Counted from the stretch's first letter, positions 5,966 through 12,950 are shown. The stretch: DNA of 12,950 bases from Flavobacteriales bacterium (GCA_947458985.1 CANHBA010000055.1:1-12950), one strand, 5' to 3'. Translations and numbers: made by a program. Notes: a model not told the origin generated them from the sequence alone.

Positions 5966-7250
5966 TCATCAGCGCTTCAATCTCGTCGGCCTCGATTGGA
6001 ATATTGCCCATGAGGTTGAATGGCGCGCCGCTGGCCTGCACCACAACGTCGTCCTCTAGGCGGATGCCCAAACCTTCTTCTGGAATATAAATGCCGGGCT
6101 CAACCGTAAAGACCATATTGGCTACAATTGGTTCGTGCCACAGCCCGACGTCGTGGGTGTCGAGACCCAAGAAGTGAGAAGTGCCGTGCATAAAGTATTT
6201 TTTGTAGGCTGGCCAAACAGGGTCTTGGTTTTTGATGTCGTCCATAGAAATCAGGCCTAAATTGACCAATTGTTCTTCCATTAAAGTACCAACTTGTTTG
6301 TGGTATTCGGCCATAATTGTGCCGGGTACCAATAGTTTTGTGGCTTCGTTTTTGACGTGAAGAACCGCGTTGTAGACGGCTTTCTGACGCGGCGTGAAGC
6401 GTCCGTTTACCGGAATACAGCGCGTGAGGTCAGAACTGTAGTTGGCGTATTCGGCGCCCACATCTAGTAGGATGAGGTCGCCATCTAGACATTGTTGGTT
6501 GTTTTCGATGTAATGCAACACACAAGCGTTTTTGCCCGAAGCGATGATTGGCGTGTAGGCAAAACCTTTAGAGCGCTTGCGCAAAAATTCATGAGCAAGT
6601 TCGGCCTCGATTTCGTATTCCCAAACGCCAGGCTTGATGAAACCGAGTAGTCGGCGCACACCAGCTTCGGTAATGTTGCAGGCTGTTTGCATCAAATCGA
6701 GTTCTGTCGCTTCCTTTACGGAGCGAATTTTGTGCATAATTGGTGCCGCTTTGTGCACTTGATGAGCGGGGTAGTCTTGCTTGACTTGTTTGATGAAGCG
6801 GTCTTCGCGGGTTTCTACCTCGGTATTGGCGCGCAGGTGTTCATTGGTGTTTAAATAGATGCCGCTGGCCTCTGCCATCATTTGCTTGAAAATGGTAGGG
6901 AACTGCTGAAGCCAATAGACGGTTTGTATGCCGGAGGTTTCGAAAGCAGTTTGTTTGGTGAGTTTTTCGCCTTCCCAGATAGCGATGAGCTCGCTTGTTT
7001 CTTTCAAAAAGAGTACCTCGCGGTGCGCAGGGTTGCTCGCATTTGGAAAGAGCACCAAAATAGATTCTTCTTGATCTACGCCAGACAGATATAAAATATC
7101 GCGGTGTTGGGCAAAAGGCAAAGTGCTGTCTGCAGATACCGGATAGATGTCATTCGAATTGAAAATAGCAAGTGAGCCAGCTGCCATTTGAGCAGTGAAT
7201 TTTTGACGGTTGGCAACGTAAAGCGCCTTATCGATGCGGTCGTATTTCAT
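5958..7250 (-). CDS. pepP: Xaa-Pro aminopeptidase (aminopeptidase P, M24B)
   Basis: A 430-residue dimetal peptidase that removes the N-terminal residue from peptides with proline in the second position. The N-terminal creatinase-like domain (about 1-170) contains the usual DILYLSG segment. The C-terminal pita-bread domain carries all five metal ligands by alignment to the family: Asp263 in LLDVG, Asp274 in SSDLTR, His359 in HGTSHFLG, Glu384 in VEPGIY and Glu399 in RLEDD. An open reading continues upstream to 7343, but the ATG at 7250 gives the family-like start MKYDRIDKALYVANR and avoids overlap with the preceding gene. It starts 22 bp after the carbonic-anhydrase-like gene and overlaps the hydrolase downstream. 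No signal peptide; probably cytoplasmic peptide turnover. Confidence 0.96.
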   Translation of the reverse strand: MKYDRIDKALYVANRQKFTAQMAAGSLAIFNSNDIYPVSADSTLPFAQHRDILYLSGVDQEESILVLFPNASNPAHREVLFLKETSELIAIWEGEKLTKQTAFETSGIQTVYWLQQFPTIFKQMMAEASGIYLNTNEHLRANTEVETREDRFIKQVKQDYPAHQVHKAAPIMHKIRSVKEATELDLMQTACNITEAGVRRLLGFIKPGVWEYEIEAELAHEFLRKRSKGFAYTPIIASGKNACVLHYIENNQQCLDGDLILLDVGAEYANYSSDLTRCIPVNGRFTPRQKAVYNAVLHVKNEATKLLVPGTIMAEYHKQVGTLMEEQLVNLGLISMDDIKNQDPVWPAYKKYFMHGTSHFLGLDTHDVGLWHEPIVANMVFTVEPGIYIPEEGLGIRLEDDVVVQASGAPFNLMGNIPIEADEIEALMNA

Positions 7251-7272
7251 GAAAAAAGGTTTGAACGTAAAT

Positions 7273-7794
7273 TTAAGGGTTCTCTTTGAACCAACTAGAA
7301 TAAAGCACATAATTGTTGGCAATGCGCTGCACTTCACCGGCAAATAATTCTGGAGAAAGCGTCTTGATTTTTTTAGCGGGGATGCCAGCGTAAATAGACC
7401 AAGACTCGACGCGAGTGCCTTCGGTTAAAACCGCACCTGCCGCAACAATACTGTTGGCTTCGATGTAACAGTTGTCCATGACGATAGAGCCCATGCCGAT
7501 CAGGACGTTGTCTTCGATGGTGCAGCCGTGAACGAGCGCGTTATGACCAATAGAGACATTGTTGCCGATATGGAGTTTCGTTTTTTCGTAGGTGCAATGC
7601 AACACTGCGCCATCTTGGATATTGACTTGCTCGCCCATGCGGATGCTATTGACATCGCCCCGGACCACCGCCGAGAACCAAACGGAGCAGCGTGCGCCCA
7701 TCTGAACATCGCCCACAACAGTAGCGTTTTCTGCCAAAAAACAATCCGGACCAATTTGGGGTTCGAAGCCCCTACATGCTTTAATGAGTGCCAT
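7273..7794 (-). CDS. Gamma-carbonic anhydrase family hexapeptide-repeat protein
   Basis: A 173-residue left-handed beta-helix protein of the gamma-carbonic anhydrase / YrdA-PaaY group. Hexapeptide turns run from about residue 15 to 140. The three histidines that bind the metal in the family are present: His66 in AVLHC, and His84 and His89 in GHNALVHGC. It has no signal peptide. Members from different bacteria show weak or no carbonic anhydrase activity, and some act on thioesters, so the reaction stays open. A perfect TACCTTTG -7 box ends 5 nt before the ATG. The aminopeptidase gene follows after 22 bp and is probably in the same transcript. Confidence 0.92.
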   Translation of the reverse strand: MALIKACRGFEPQIGPDCFLAENATVVGDVQMGARCSVWFSAVVRGDVNSIRMGEQVNIQDGAVLHCTYEKTKLHIGNNVSIGHNALVHGCTIEDNVLIGMGSIVMDNCYIEANSIVAAGAVLTEGTRVESWSIYAGIPAKKIKTLSPELFAGEVQRIANNYVLYSSWFKENP

Positions 7795-7799
7795 ATAGG

Positions 7800-7807
7800 C
7801 AAAGGTA
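7800..7807 (-). promoter_or_regulatory. -7 promoter box of the gamma-CA-like gene
   Basis: TACCTTTG on the minus strand (7807-7800) matches TAnnTTTG at every fixed position and ends 5 nt before the ATG at 7794. No TTG is visible at the usual -33 spacing, so the promoter would be one-sided. It could make the gamma-CA, aminopeptidase and hydrolase genes a unit apart from the acetyltransferase. Confidence 0.45.
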
Positions 7808-7818
7808 ATAAAATGCGT

Positions 7819-8406
7819 TTAGTCTTTCTGTGCTGCTGCCCGACGCATGTAAAAAACAGGGAAGCTATCGAATTGCTGTTGGTTATAGGCCTCAAAACCA
7901 TAGCGCTTGTAGACAACCATATTGCGCGCAATGCTGGTTTCGGCTAAAATGGCCGCATTTTTTTCTTGAGCTAAAGCAAAAAGATCATGGAGTAACTCGC
8001 GGGCTGTTTTACCGCCAAGACCTTTGTCTGACACTGCATAAAACCAAACGTAAAGGTCGCCGGGCTGAATGTGGCGCAGCGCTTTGACTTTTTTTTCGGT
8101 GCGGGCAATGGTAAAGATGTTGCGCAAGTTGAAACAACGCAAAACCATCCAATACTGCGCACATTTTTCGGTGAAAGTAAGCGGGAGTTGGGCTGCTTCA
8201 AATACGATCAGAACGCCCTCTCCGTCTTTGGACAAATAAAGTCCTTGCCTTTTCATTGCTATGTCAATCACGTGGGAGGTCATGATGGCGATTTTCTCTC
8301 GAAGCCTAGATTTACCCAATAAATAGCAAATGTGAGGGTTGTCGATGAAAGCCTCTTGAAAGATGGAAATGATGCGTTGGGTATCTTTTGACGTAGCTAA
8401 GTTCAT
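7819..8406 (-). CDS. GNAT family N-acetyltransferase
   Basis: A 195-residue protein of the GNAT acyl-CoA transferase fold. The central strand and turn VWFYAVSDKGLGGKTARELL (120-139) correspond to motif A, which binds the pyrophosphate of acetyl-CoA, and NMVVYKRYGFEAY (162-174) to motif B with the usual Tyr and GF pair. The acyl acceptor is unknown. A TTG codon 9 bp upstream could extend the protein by three residues, but the ATG at 8406 is preferred and lies 6 nt after a -7-like box. The gene is 24 bp upstream of the gamma-CA-like gene on the same strand, though that gene appears to have its own -7 box. Confidence 0.85.
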   Translation of the reverse strand: MNLATSKDTQRIISIFQEAFIDNPHICYLLGKSRLREKIAIMTSHVIDIAMKRQGLYLSKDGEGVLIVFEAAQLPLTFTEKCAQYWMVLRCFNLRNIFTIARTEKKVKALRHIQPGDLYVWFYAVSDKGLGGKTARELLHDLFALAQEKNAAILAETSIARNMVVYKRYGFEAYNQQQFDSFPVFYMRRAAAQKD

Positions 8407-8412
8407 GAAGAA

Positions 8413-8420
8413 CAATATTA
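8413..8420 (-). promoter_or_regulatory. Possible -7 box of the acetyltransferase gene
   Basis: TAATATTG on the minus strand (8420-8413) differs from TAnnTTTG at one fixed base and ends 6 nt before the ATG at 8406. No well-spaced -33 TTG is seen, so support is modest. Confidence 0.3.
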
Positions 8421-8473
8421 CTTGTGTTTTGCGTCAAAATGAAACCATATTTTACAAGTAAAAATTAGTTTGT

Positions 8474-8488
8474 TGCGAAAAACGCAAG
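8474..8488. repeat. Small inverted repeat TTGCG-AAAAA-CGCAA in the divergent gap
   Basis: A 5-bp inverted repeat in the 133-bp gap between the divergent acetyltransferase and transglycosylase-like genes. A second short one, TTTTG-CGT-CAAAA, lies at 8427-8439, and TTGCG recurs near 8510. They may be binding sites for a regulator of the plus-strand gene, for which I see no clear promoter box. Each is short enough to be chance. Confidence 0.25.
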
Positions 8489-8539
8489 TTGTAACCAAAG
8501 ACCGAGCGTTGCGTATAAGGCGCGTTCTTATTCAAATAC

Positions 8540-9670
8540 ATGAAACGCATTATCCAAAGCAAGTGGTTTAAAATTCCGTACAAAATTGCCCTTTATGGTT
8601 TCGCTGCCTACGGCGTAGCGCTCGTCGGGGTTTTTGTGGCGCTCAAGCTACGCCTCACCGACGACAAAGGCCTTGTTGACAACAACAACCGCTATTTTCA
8701 GTCGATGCACGACAAATACAATCAGGATTTCAAAGTGGATAGCGCCTCTATTGTAGCGTATCGCAATGAGATTTTACAGCGGATCAATTTAGTGAATGAA
8801 TACTACCCAAAGAATGCACGCATCATATTGGATGCATGGGCACAATCTAAGTCAGAAAAAACAGCCCTACAAATGCTCTCTGCCTTCGACCTCAAACTCA
8901 AAGACAATAGAAGTTACCAACGTAAATTGCGCGCACTTCTTGCCAAAAACAAAGCGACAACAAAAGCCAAAGGCGGCAATGCTTTTGAATGGATGGACTA
9001 CATTGAGTGGTCCTACTTCAAAGAAGCGGTGGCTAAAGACAAGCGTTATATTGATTCTGCAGCTGCAGCCTGCGGAATTGAACCTCGCATGATTGTGGCG
9101 TGTTTGGTAGGCGAACAAGTGCGGCTTTTCAATTCGAGAAGAGAGCGCTTTAAAGACTTTGTGGCACCTTTGAAAACCTTGGCGCTAGAAACGAATTTGT
9201 CTTTTGGAGTAACGGGCATCAAGGAAAACACTGCCCGCAACATTGAGAACTACCTCAAAGACCCAAACAGCCCGTTTTATTGCGGGGCAAAATACGAACA
9301 CATCCTTGATTACGACTCCAGCCGCAACTACAACAACCAGCACAACGACACCTTAAGTTTAAGAGTGAAGCGCTTGGTGCAATACAAAGACCATTATTAT
9401 TCTTATCTGTACGCAGGTATTTTCATCCGTCAAATTGCAGCGCAGTGGGAAAAAGCAGGTTATCCCATTGACGAGCGACCAGAGATTTTGGCTTCGATTT
9501 TTAACCTTGGTTACAACAAATCTAAACCCAAAAAGAATCCTGCAGCGGGTGGTTCTAATTTCAAAATTCGCGAAAAAGATTACACTTTCGGTGGTGTAGC
9601 CTTTGATTTTTATTATTCAGGCGAAATGCTTGAAGAGTTTCCGTATGCGGAGGTGAAGATCAGTAAGTAA
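8540..9670 (+). CDS. Membrane-anchored lytic-transglycosylase-like protein
   Basis: A 376-residue protein with one N-terminal membrane helix (about 12-36) preceded by basic residues, so the rest should face the periplasm. The C-terminal half has a pattern recalling lysozyme-like lytic transglycosylases: a helix ending MIVACLVGEQVR with Glu192 where the catalytic Glu would be, then SFGVTGIKENTA (221-232), like the SxGxxQxxxxTA block, and ASIFNLGYN (318-326), like the family's AAYNxG segment. Residues 60-140 are a charged, probably helical region. If correct, it would cleave or bind peptidoglycan near the membrane. No closer family is recognised; a general hypothetical protein is the alternative. 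Its stop overlaps the convergent yigZ stop region by 11 bp. Confidence 0.6.
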   Translation: MKRIIQSKWFKIPYKIALYGFAAYGVALVGVFVALKLRLTDDKGLVDNNNRYFQSMHDKYNQDFKVDSASIVAYRNEILQRINLVNEYYPKNARIILDAWAQSKSEKTALQMLSAFDLKLKDNRSYQRKLRALLAKNKATTKAKGGNAFEWMDYIEWSYFKEAVAKDKRYIDSAAAACGIEPRMIVACLVGEQVRLFNSRRERFKDFVAPLKTLALETNLSFGVTGIKENTARNIENYLKDPNSPFYCGAKYEHILDYDSSRNYNNQHNDTLSLRVKRLVQYKDHYYSYLYAGIFIRQIAAQWEKAGYPIDERPEILASIFNLGYNKSKPKKNPAAGGSNFKIREKDYTFGGVAFDFYYSGEMLEEFPYAEVKISK

Positions 9671-10241
9671 GCGGAGCCAGTAAAGACAATATTTTTTCCT
9701 TTTCTGACTTTGGTACCCGAAACGAGAGCTCACATTTTTCTGCAAGTTCCTGACCGATGATCTGAACCTTTTCTCTTTTGAGGAGGTCCATGACTAGATG
9801 CATTTTATCGTAGGCAAATGTAATGTGGAGGTCCTGCTCTTCTTCTTTTTCGACAATGAGCGCTGCTGCTAAAGCTTCCTTTGCCGCAGTTCTGTAGGCC
9901 GAAATAAGCCCTCCTACTCCTAAATTGGTGCCGCCATAGTAACGCACAACAGCAATTAGTACGTTGGTGAGTTCAAAAGCCTGGATTTGCCCTAGAATGG
10001 GTGGGCCAGCAGAATTGGATGGCTCGCCGTCGTCGGAAGCTCTAAACAATTTGTGGTCGGCACCGATGCGAAACGCCGAACAAACATGCACTGCTTGGTG
10101 GTGTTCTTTGCGTTTTTGGGCAATAAACGCTTTTACCTCGGCTTCTGTGGTCACCGGAACCGCAAAGGCCAAGAACTTAGATCCTTTTTCTTTGTAGAAT
10201 CCTTCGCTGCTGTTTACGAGTGTTTTGTAGGTAGCCACCAC
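9660..10241 (-). CDS. yigZ: YigZ/IMPACT family protein
   Basis: A 193-residue protein of the conserved UPF0029/IMPACT family. Eukaryotic IMPACT affects Gcn2 signalling; the bacterial role is not well defined. Signatures are SDDGEPSNSAGPPIL (69-83) and VRYYGGTNLGVGG (99-111) followed by a YRTAA helix. The C-terminal domain (about 135-193) corresponds to the DUF1949-like ferredoxin fold. The start is a GTG at 10241: the upstream in-frame ATG at 10253 is immediately followed by TAA, and no early internal ATG exists. The opening, ATYKTLVNSSEGFYKEKGSKF with a KGSKF segment, fits the family start. The 3' end overlaps the plus-strand gene by 11 bp. The amylase gene is divergent across a 34-bp gap with a perfect inverted repeat. 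Confidence 0.93.
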   Translation of the reverse strand: MVATYKTLVNSSEGFYKEKGSKFLAFAVPVTTEAEVKAFIAQKRKEHHQAVHVCSAFRIGADHKLFRASDDGEPSNSAGPPILGQIQAFELTNVLIAVVRYYGGTNLGVGGLISAYRTAAKEALAAALIVEKEEEQDLHITFAYDKMHLVMDLLKREKVQIIGQELAEKCELSFRVPKSEKEKILSLLAPLTY

Positions 10242-10242
10242 G

Positions 10243-10271
10243 CGAAATTACATGCATTATCCGTAATTTCG
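10243..10271. promoter_or_regulatory. Symmetric divergent promoter/operator between yigZ and amylase genes
   Basis: CGAAATTAC (10243-10251), an 11-nt spacer containing ATGCAT, and GTAATTTCG (10263-10271) form a perfect 9-bp inverted repeat within a 34-bp intergenic gap. Each arm also reads TAATTTCG toward its gene, one mismatch from the -7 consensus. It ends 4 nt before the amylase ATG and 1 nt before the yigZ GTG. It may be two mirror-image -7 boxes, an operator, or both. Confidence 0.45.
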
Positions 10272-10275
10272 GACT

Positions 10276-11631
10276 ATGAACTTCAAAATCGTTTACATCT
10301 GTGTGTTGCTCAGTTTGGCCTTTGCCTGCGGCGATGACCCCATTGTACCTACGCCAACTGGCCCTCAACAATACGGCACACCGCTTACGAATGTACCCGA
10401 TGTTGACAAGGCAACCATCTATGAAGTGAATTTGCGCGCGCAATCTAGTGCAGGAACTTTGCAGGGTGTGATTTCCAAACTAGACCACATCAAAAGTTTA
10501 GGTACGAACATCATTTGGCTGATGCCTATTTACGAGCAAGGTATCGTTAATAGCGTTGGTTCACCGTACAGCGTCAAGGATTATCAAAAAGTGAGCTCAG
10601 AATATGGCAGCCTTGCCGACTTGCGCGCCCTCACCGACCAAGCCCATGCTTTAGGGATGGCCGTTATTTTAGACTGGGTTGCCAACCACACCGCCTGGGA
10701 CCACCCTTGGATTAGCGCACACCCAGAGTGGTATAGCCAAAATGCCAACGGACAAATCATTATTCCGCCAGGCACCAACTGGAACGACGTTGCCGACCTC
10801 AACTTTGATCAAACAGCTATGCGCAAGGCCCAAATAGACGCCATGAAATATTGGATTTTGGAAGCCAACGTCGACGGGTTTCGCTGCGACTACGCAGACG
10901 GCGTACCCTTCGATTTTTGGAGCGAAGCTGTTTCGGCGCTCAAGGCCTTGCCCAAAAGAGATGTGCTGATGCTCGCTGAGGGCACCCGCTCAGATCACTA
11001 CCAAGCTGGCTTTGACCTCACCTACGGCTGGAATTATTATACTGCTATTAAAAACGTCTGGACGGGCGCTTCTACGGCAACACTAACCAGTGTCAACCAA
11101 CTCGAGTATGGCAATATTCCATCTGGAAAAGGTAAAATCCGCTTCACTACCAACCACGATGAATCTGCCTGGGATGCCTCGCCAATGACACTTTTCAACG
11201 GTAAAAACGGCGCCATTGCAGCAAGCGTAGTCAATATTTTTTCTGGTGGCGTACCGTTATTGTACACAGGGCAAGAAGTCGGCAAAACGGGCACCACCCC
11301 TTTCTTCAATAACTCCAATATCAACTGGACCGCCAATGCCGATATGCTGGCAGCCTATCTAAAGCTCTATGAAATTTACAACACTGAAGCAGCTGCGCGC
11401 GGTAATAGTATTTCGGCGTATCAACTTTCTAATGACCTGATTTGTTGGAAAAAAACAAATGGCTCACAGTCTGTACTCATATTAGTGAATGTCCGAAACA
11501 ATACCATCAATATGACCCTACCTCCAGTTTTAACTGGCGATTTTATCAACCTTTATACCGGCCAAAGTGAAACGGTTGGTACGAGCGTTTCGCTCACACC
11601 CTACGCGTTTCGCATCTATAAAATGAACTAA
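10276..11631 (+). CDS. GH13 alpha-amylase family lipoprotein
   Basis: A 451-residue predicted lipoprotein that should hydrolyse alpha-glucan linkages outside the cytoplasm. The signal peptide ends in LAFAC with Cys18 as lipidation site, followed by a short Pro/Thr-rich linker (22-40). The (beta/alpha)8 barrel carries all four GH13 regions: DWVANH (133-138), GFRCDYA (201-207) with nucleophile Asp205, LAEGT (233-237) with acid/base Glu235, and TNHDE (292-296) with Asp295. The last 55 or so residues form a beta-sandwich C-domain. It resembles SusG-type amylases, but no susC, susD or other starch genes are next to it here. At 451 residues it is on the short side. It is divergent from yigZ and followed after 10 bp by a probable outer-membrane protein. 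Confidence 0.95.
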   Translation: MNFKIVYICVLLSLAFACGDDPIVPTPTGPQQYGTPLTNVPDVDKATIYEVNLRAQSSAGTLQGVISKLDHIKSLGTNIIWLMPIYEQGIVNSVGSPYSVKDYQKVSSEYGSLADLRALTDQAHALGMAVILDWVANHTAWDHPWISAHPEWYSQNANGQIIIPPGTNWNDVADLNFDQTAMRKAQIDAMKYWILEANVDGFRCDYADGVPFDFWSEAVSALKALPKRDVLMLAEGTRSDHYQAGFDLTYGWNYYTAIKNVWTGASTATLTSVNQLEYGNIPSGKGKIRFTTNHDESAWDASPMTLFNGKNGAIAASVVNIFSGGVPLLYTGQEVGKTGTTPFFNNSNINWTANADMLAAYLKLYEIYNTEAAARGNSISAYQLSNDLICWKKTNGSQSVLILVNVRNNTINMTLPPVLTGDFINLYTGQSETVGTSVSLTPYAFRIYKMN

Positions 11632-11636
11632 TTTTA
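11629..11636 (+). promoter_or_regulatory. Possible -7 box for the barrel protein gene
   Basis: TAATTTTA overlaps the amylase stop codon, differs from TAnnTTTG only in the last base and ends 5 nt before the ATG at 11642. A clear -33 element is missing, and readthrough from the amylase gene is equally plausible. Confidence 0.25.
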
Positions 11637-11641
11637 CGCTG

Positions 11642-12502
11642 ATGAACATGAAAGCACTGCTCTTTTTATTCCTTTTACTGCCCTTCTTGAATCTGGCTCA
11701 ACGCGCCAAGCAAAATGTGGTGTACGATGTTGTCAAACTAAAGACCGGACAAATCTTGTACGGCAAAATGCTTGCTATGGACAACAACTACGTCCTGACC
11801 TTCAAAGATCAGTATAACCGCACTTATATTTTATCTAAGGAAATGTATGAATACATTGAAGAAGACCGCAGCTTTAGCCAACGCGTTAAAATGGTCGACT
11901 CCTTGGTCAGACCGCGCAAAATCAATGAATTTGATTTCCATGTTGGGCTCAATGCCATGATGGCCGGTTACAACACAGGATTTGTACCCGACAACTACTA
12001 TCTTTCAAGTAACAGCAATGGCATGTTTTACGAAACGCCAATTTGCTTGAGTATAGGCGCTGGAAAATACTTCCAAAGGCAGCATTATGTCGGCGCAAGC
12101 CTAGACCTCCGCGCTATGGGTGGGCCAACTATGTTTTCACAATACAGCGCAAATTACCGCTATCTATACGATCGCAATAAAAGCAATACTGCGCGCTATA
12201 TTCCGATCACGCTTGGTTTTCAACAAAGCACCTCTACTGAATATTTCTACGTTCCAGACCTCACCATGCCCCCTTTTCCTATCAATGAACCAAAAGCAAT
12301 TGAAACCAATGTATCGAGCCTGCATTTAGGCATTGGGCACGGGTTCTCTTTTATCGGCAAAGACCTGCATTATTTCAATCTAGAAATCCTCGTCTACAAA
12401 GGTCTTTGGGCTAAGCACTCTTTGATCAGCAACGATTTATATTTGCCCAATCTCAATTACCAAACGGCTGGGGCGCAACTCAAATTGAGTTACCATTTTT
12501 AA
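11642..12502 (+). CDS. Putative outer-membrane beta-barrel protein
   Basis: A 286-residue exported protein of unknown function. Residues 1-19 are a signal peptide (hydrophobic run to LNLAQ). Residues about 28-73 (VVKLKTGQILYGKML onward) resemble the small SH3-like beta module seen at the N-terminus of many Bacteroidota envelope proteins. From about 97 to the end, alternating glycine- and aromatic-rich strands and the final LSYHF with a terminal Phe suggest an outer-membrane barrel of perhaps eight strands. A second ATG two codons later (11648) gives the more usual MK start to the signal and is equally possible. It starts 10 bp after the amylase gene, so cotranscription is likely and a shared surface role is conceivable, but nothing shows glycan binding. 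Confidence 0.7.
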   Translation: MNMKALLFLFLLLPFLNLAQRAKQNVVYDVVKLKTGQILYGKMLAMDNNYVLTFKDQYNRTYILSKEMYEYIEEDRSFSQRVKMVDSLVRPRKINEFDFHVGLNAMMAGYNTGFVPDNYYLSSNSNGMFYETPICLSIGAGKYFQRQHYVGASLDLRAMGGPTMFSQYSANYRYLYDRNKSNTARYIPITLGFQQSTSTEYFYVPDLTMPPFPINEPKAIETNVSSLHLGIGHGFSFIGKDLHYFNLEILVYKGLWAKHSLISNDLYLPNLNYQTAGAQLKLSYHF

Positions 12503-12525
12503 ATAAATCATCGTATCTTCAACAA

Positions 12526-12950
12526 ATGGAACTACTCTGGACCATTCTCGGCTTTATTTTGATCCTAGCAGGTTTAGTGGGTAGTTTTTTGCCTGTCTTA
12601 CCCGGACCACCCATTTCATACGCTGGGCTCCTGCTGATTCATTTTCTTGGCGGGCATCCGCTGTCTTCCACCATTTTAATTGCCTACGCCGTTTTATCCG
12701 CAATTTTACTTATCCTCGACTACTACCTCCCCGTCTGGACTACCAAAAAATACGGCGGCAGCAAAGCCGGTCAGTGGGGCGCCACCATCGGCGTATTAAT
12801 TGGTCTTTTCGCCGGACCCTGGGGCATCATACTCGGCCCACTCATCGGCGCTTACATTGGCGAACTCATCATTGGCCGCAACAACCAAGACGCTTGGCAG
12901 TCTGCAAAAGGCGCTTTTTTGGGCTTCTTACTCGGAACCGGGCTCAAAAT
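12526..12950 (+). CDS. DUF456 family membrane protein, N-terminal part (cut by window edge)
   Basis: The first 141 residues of an open reading frame that runs off the right edge. They match the DUF456 pattern: hydrophobic helix 2-22, then LPVLPGPPISYAGLLL (22-37), a second hydrophobic stretch 47-65, the polar KKYGGSKAG segment (74-82) and the glycine-rich GPLIGAYIGELI (104-115). It is an inner-membrane protein of unknown function, usually about 160 residues, so most of it is present. The ATG at 12526 is 23 bp after the barrel gene; a weak TATCTTCA box ends 4 nt before it. Whether it belongs to the amylase transcript is unclear. Confidence 0.88.
   Translation, partial: MELLWTILGFILILAGLVGSFLPVLPGPPISYAGLLLIHFLGGHPLSSTILIAYAVLSAILLILDYYLPVWTTKKYGGSKAGQWGATIGVLIGLFAGPWGIILGPLIGAYIGELIIGRNNQDAWQSAKGAFLGFLLGTGLK

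Noticed and set aside
7278..7292. Inverted repeat GGTTC-TCTTT-GAACC as a terminator of the gamma-CA-like gene
   Set aside because: It lies inside the last codons, has only 5-bp arms and no T run follows on the minus strand; it is probably chance.
7251..7343. N-terminal extension of the aminopeptidase to 7343
   Set aside because: The extra residues are encoded opposite no conserved family sequence and would overlap the end of the preceding gene; the ATG at 7250 fits the family.
7528..7947. 139-residue plus-strand open reading frame
   Set aside because: It lies antisense across the well-supported gamma-CA-like and acetyltransferase genes and shows no recognisable motif; it is a shadow of their codons.
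10251..10253. ATG upstream of yigZ as its start
   Set aside because: It is in frame, but the next codon is TAA, so translation from it cannot reach the gene; the GTG at 10241 is the workable start.

Overview
The window looks like a compact stretch of chromosome from a member of the Bacteroidota. Three things point there: several -7 promoter boxes of the TAnnTTTG type, a set of small secreted proteins with the MPkWxPG signature of Bacteroidota TonB C-terminal domains, and lipoprotein and SPase I signals typical of the phylum. Shine-Dalgarno sequences are not evident. I cannot place it below phylum level. I see no tRNA, rRNA, CRISPR array, IS element or phage gene. Genes fill almost everything; the longest gaps are about 100-135 bp.

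Layout. 1-1473 (minus): a lipoprotein with two tandem TonB-C-like domains, then a single-domain secreted relative, then the start of aroE (shikimate dehydrogenase), joined by a TAATG overlap and a 2-bp gap. 1506-2909 (plus): rsgA (ribosome assembly GTPase) and dtd (D-aminoacyl-tRNA deacylase). 2915-3352 (minus): a third TonB-C-like secreted protein. 3457-4121 (plus): a toxin-antitoxin pair, DUF6364-like antitoxin and PIN-domain toxin, with an ATGA overlap. 4124-8406 (minus): five same-strand genes, read in the order GNAT acetyltransferase, gamma-carbonic-anhydrase-like hexapeptide protein, Xaa-Pro aminopeptidase, alpha/beta hydrolase, and an HTH-Fic protein that probably has its own promoter. 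8540-9670 (plus): a membrane-anchored protein resembling lytic transglycosylases. 9660-10241 (minus): a YigZ/IMPACT family protein. 10276-12950 (plus): a GH13 alpha-amylase-type lipoprotein, a probable outer-membrane beta-barrel protein and a truncated DUF456 membrane protein.

Most genes are housekeeping (aroE, rsgA, dtd, pepP, yigZ). The less ordinary content is the family of CxxC-containing TonB-C-like secreted proteins; the PIN toxin module and HTH-Fic gene lying tail to tail, each with a perfect inverted repeat at its start; a symmetric inverted repeat between yigZ and the amylase gene; and -7 boxes repeatedly placed only 4-6 nt before start codons, which suggests leaderless or nearly leaderless mRNAs. 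I did not find a clear, wholly new multi-gene system. The strongest candidates for follow-up are the CxxC TonB-C-like family and the promoter and operator architecture.
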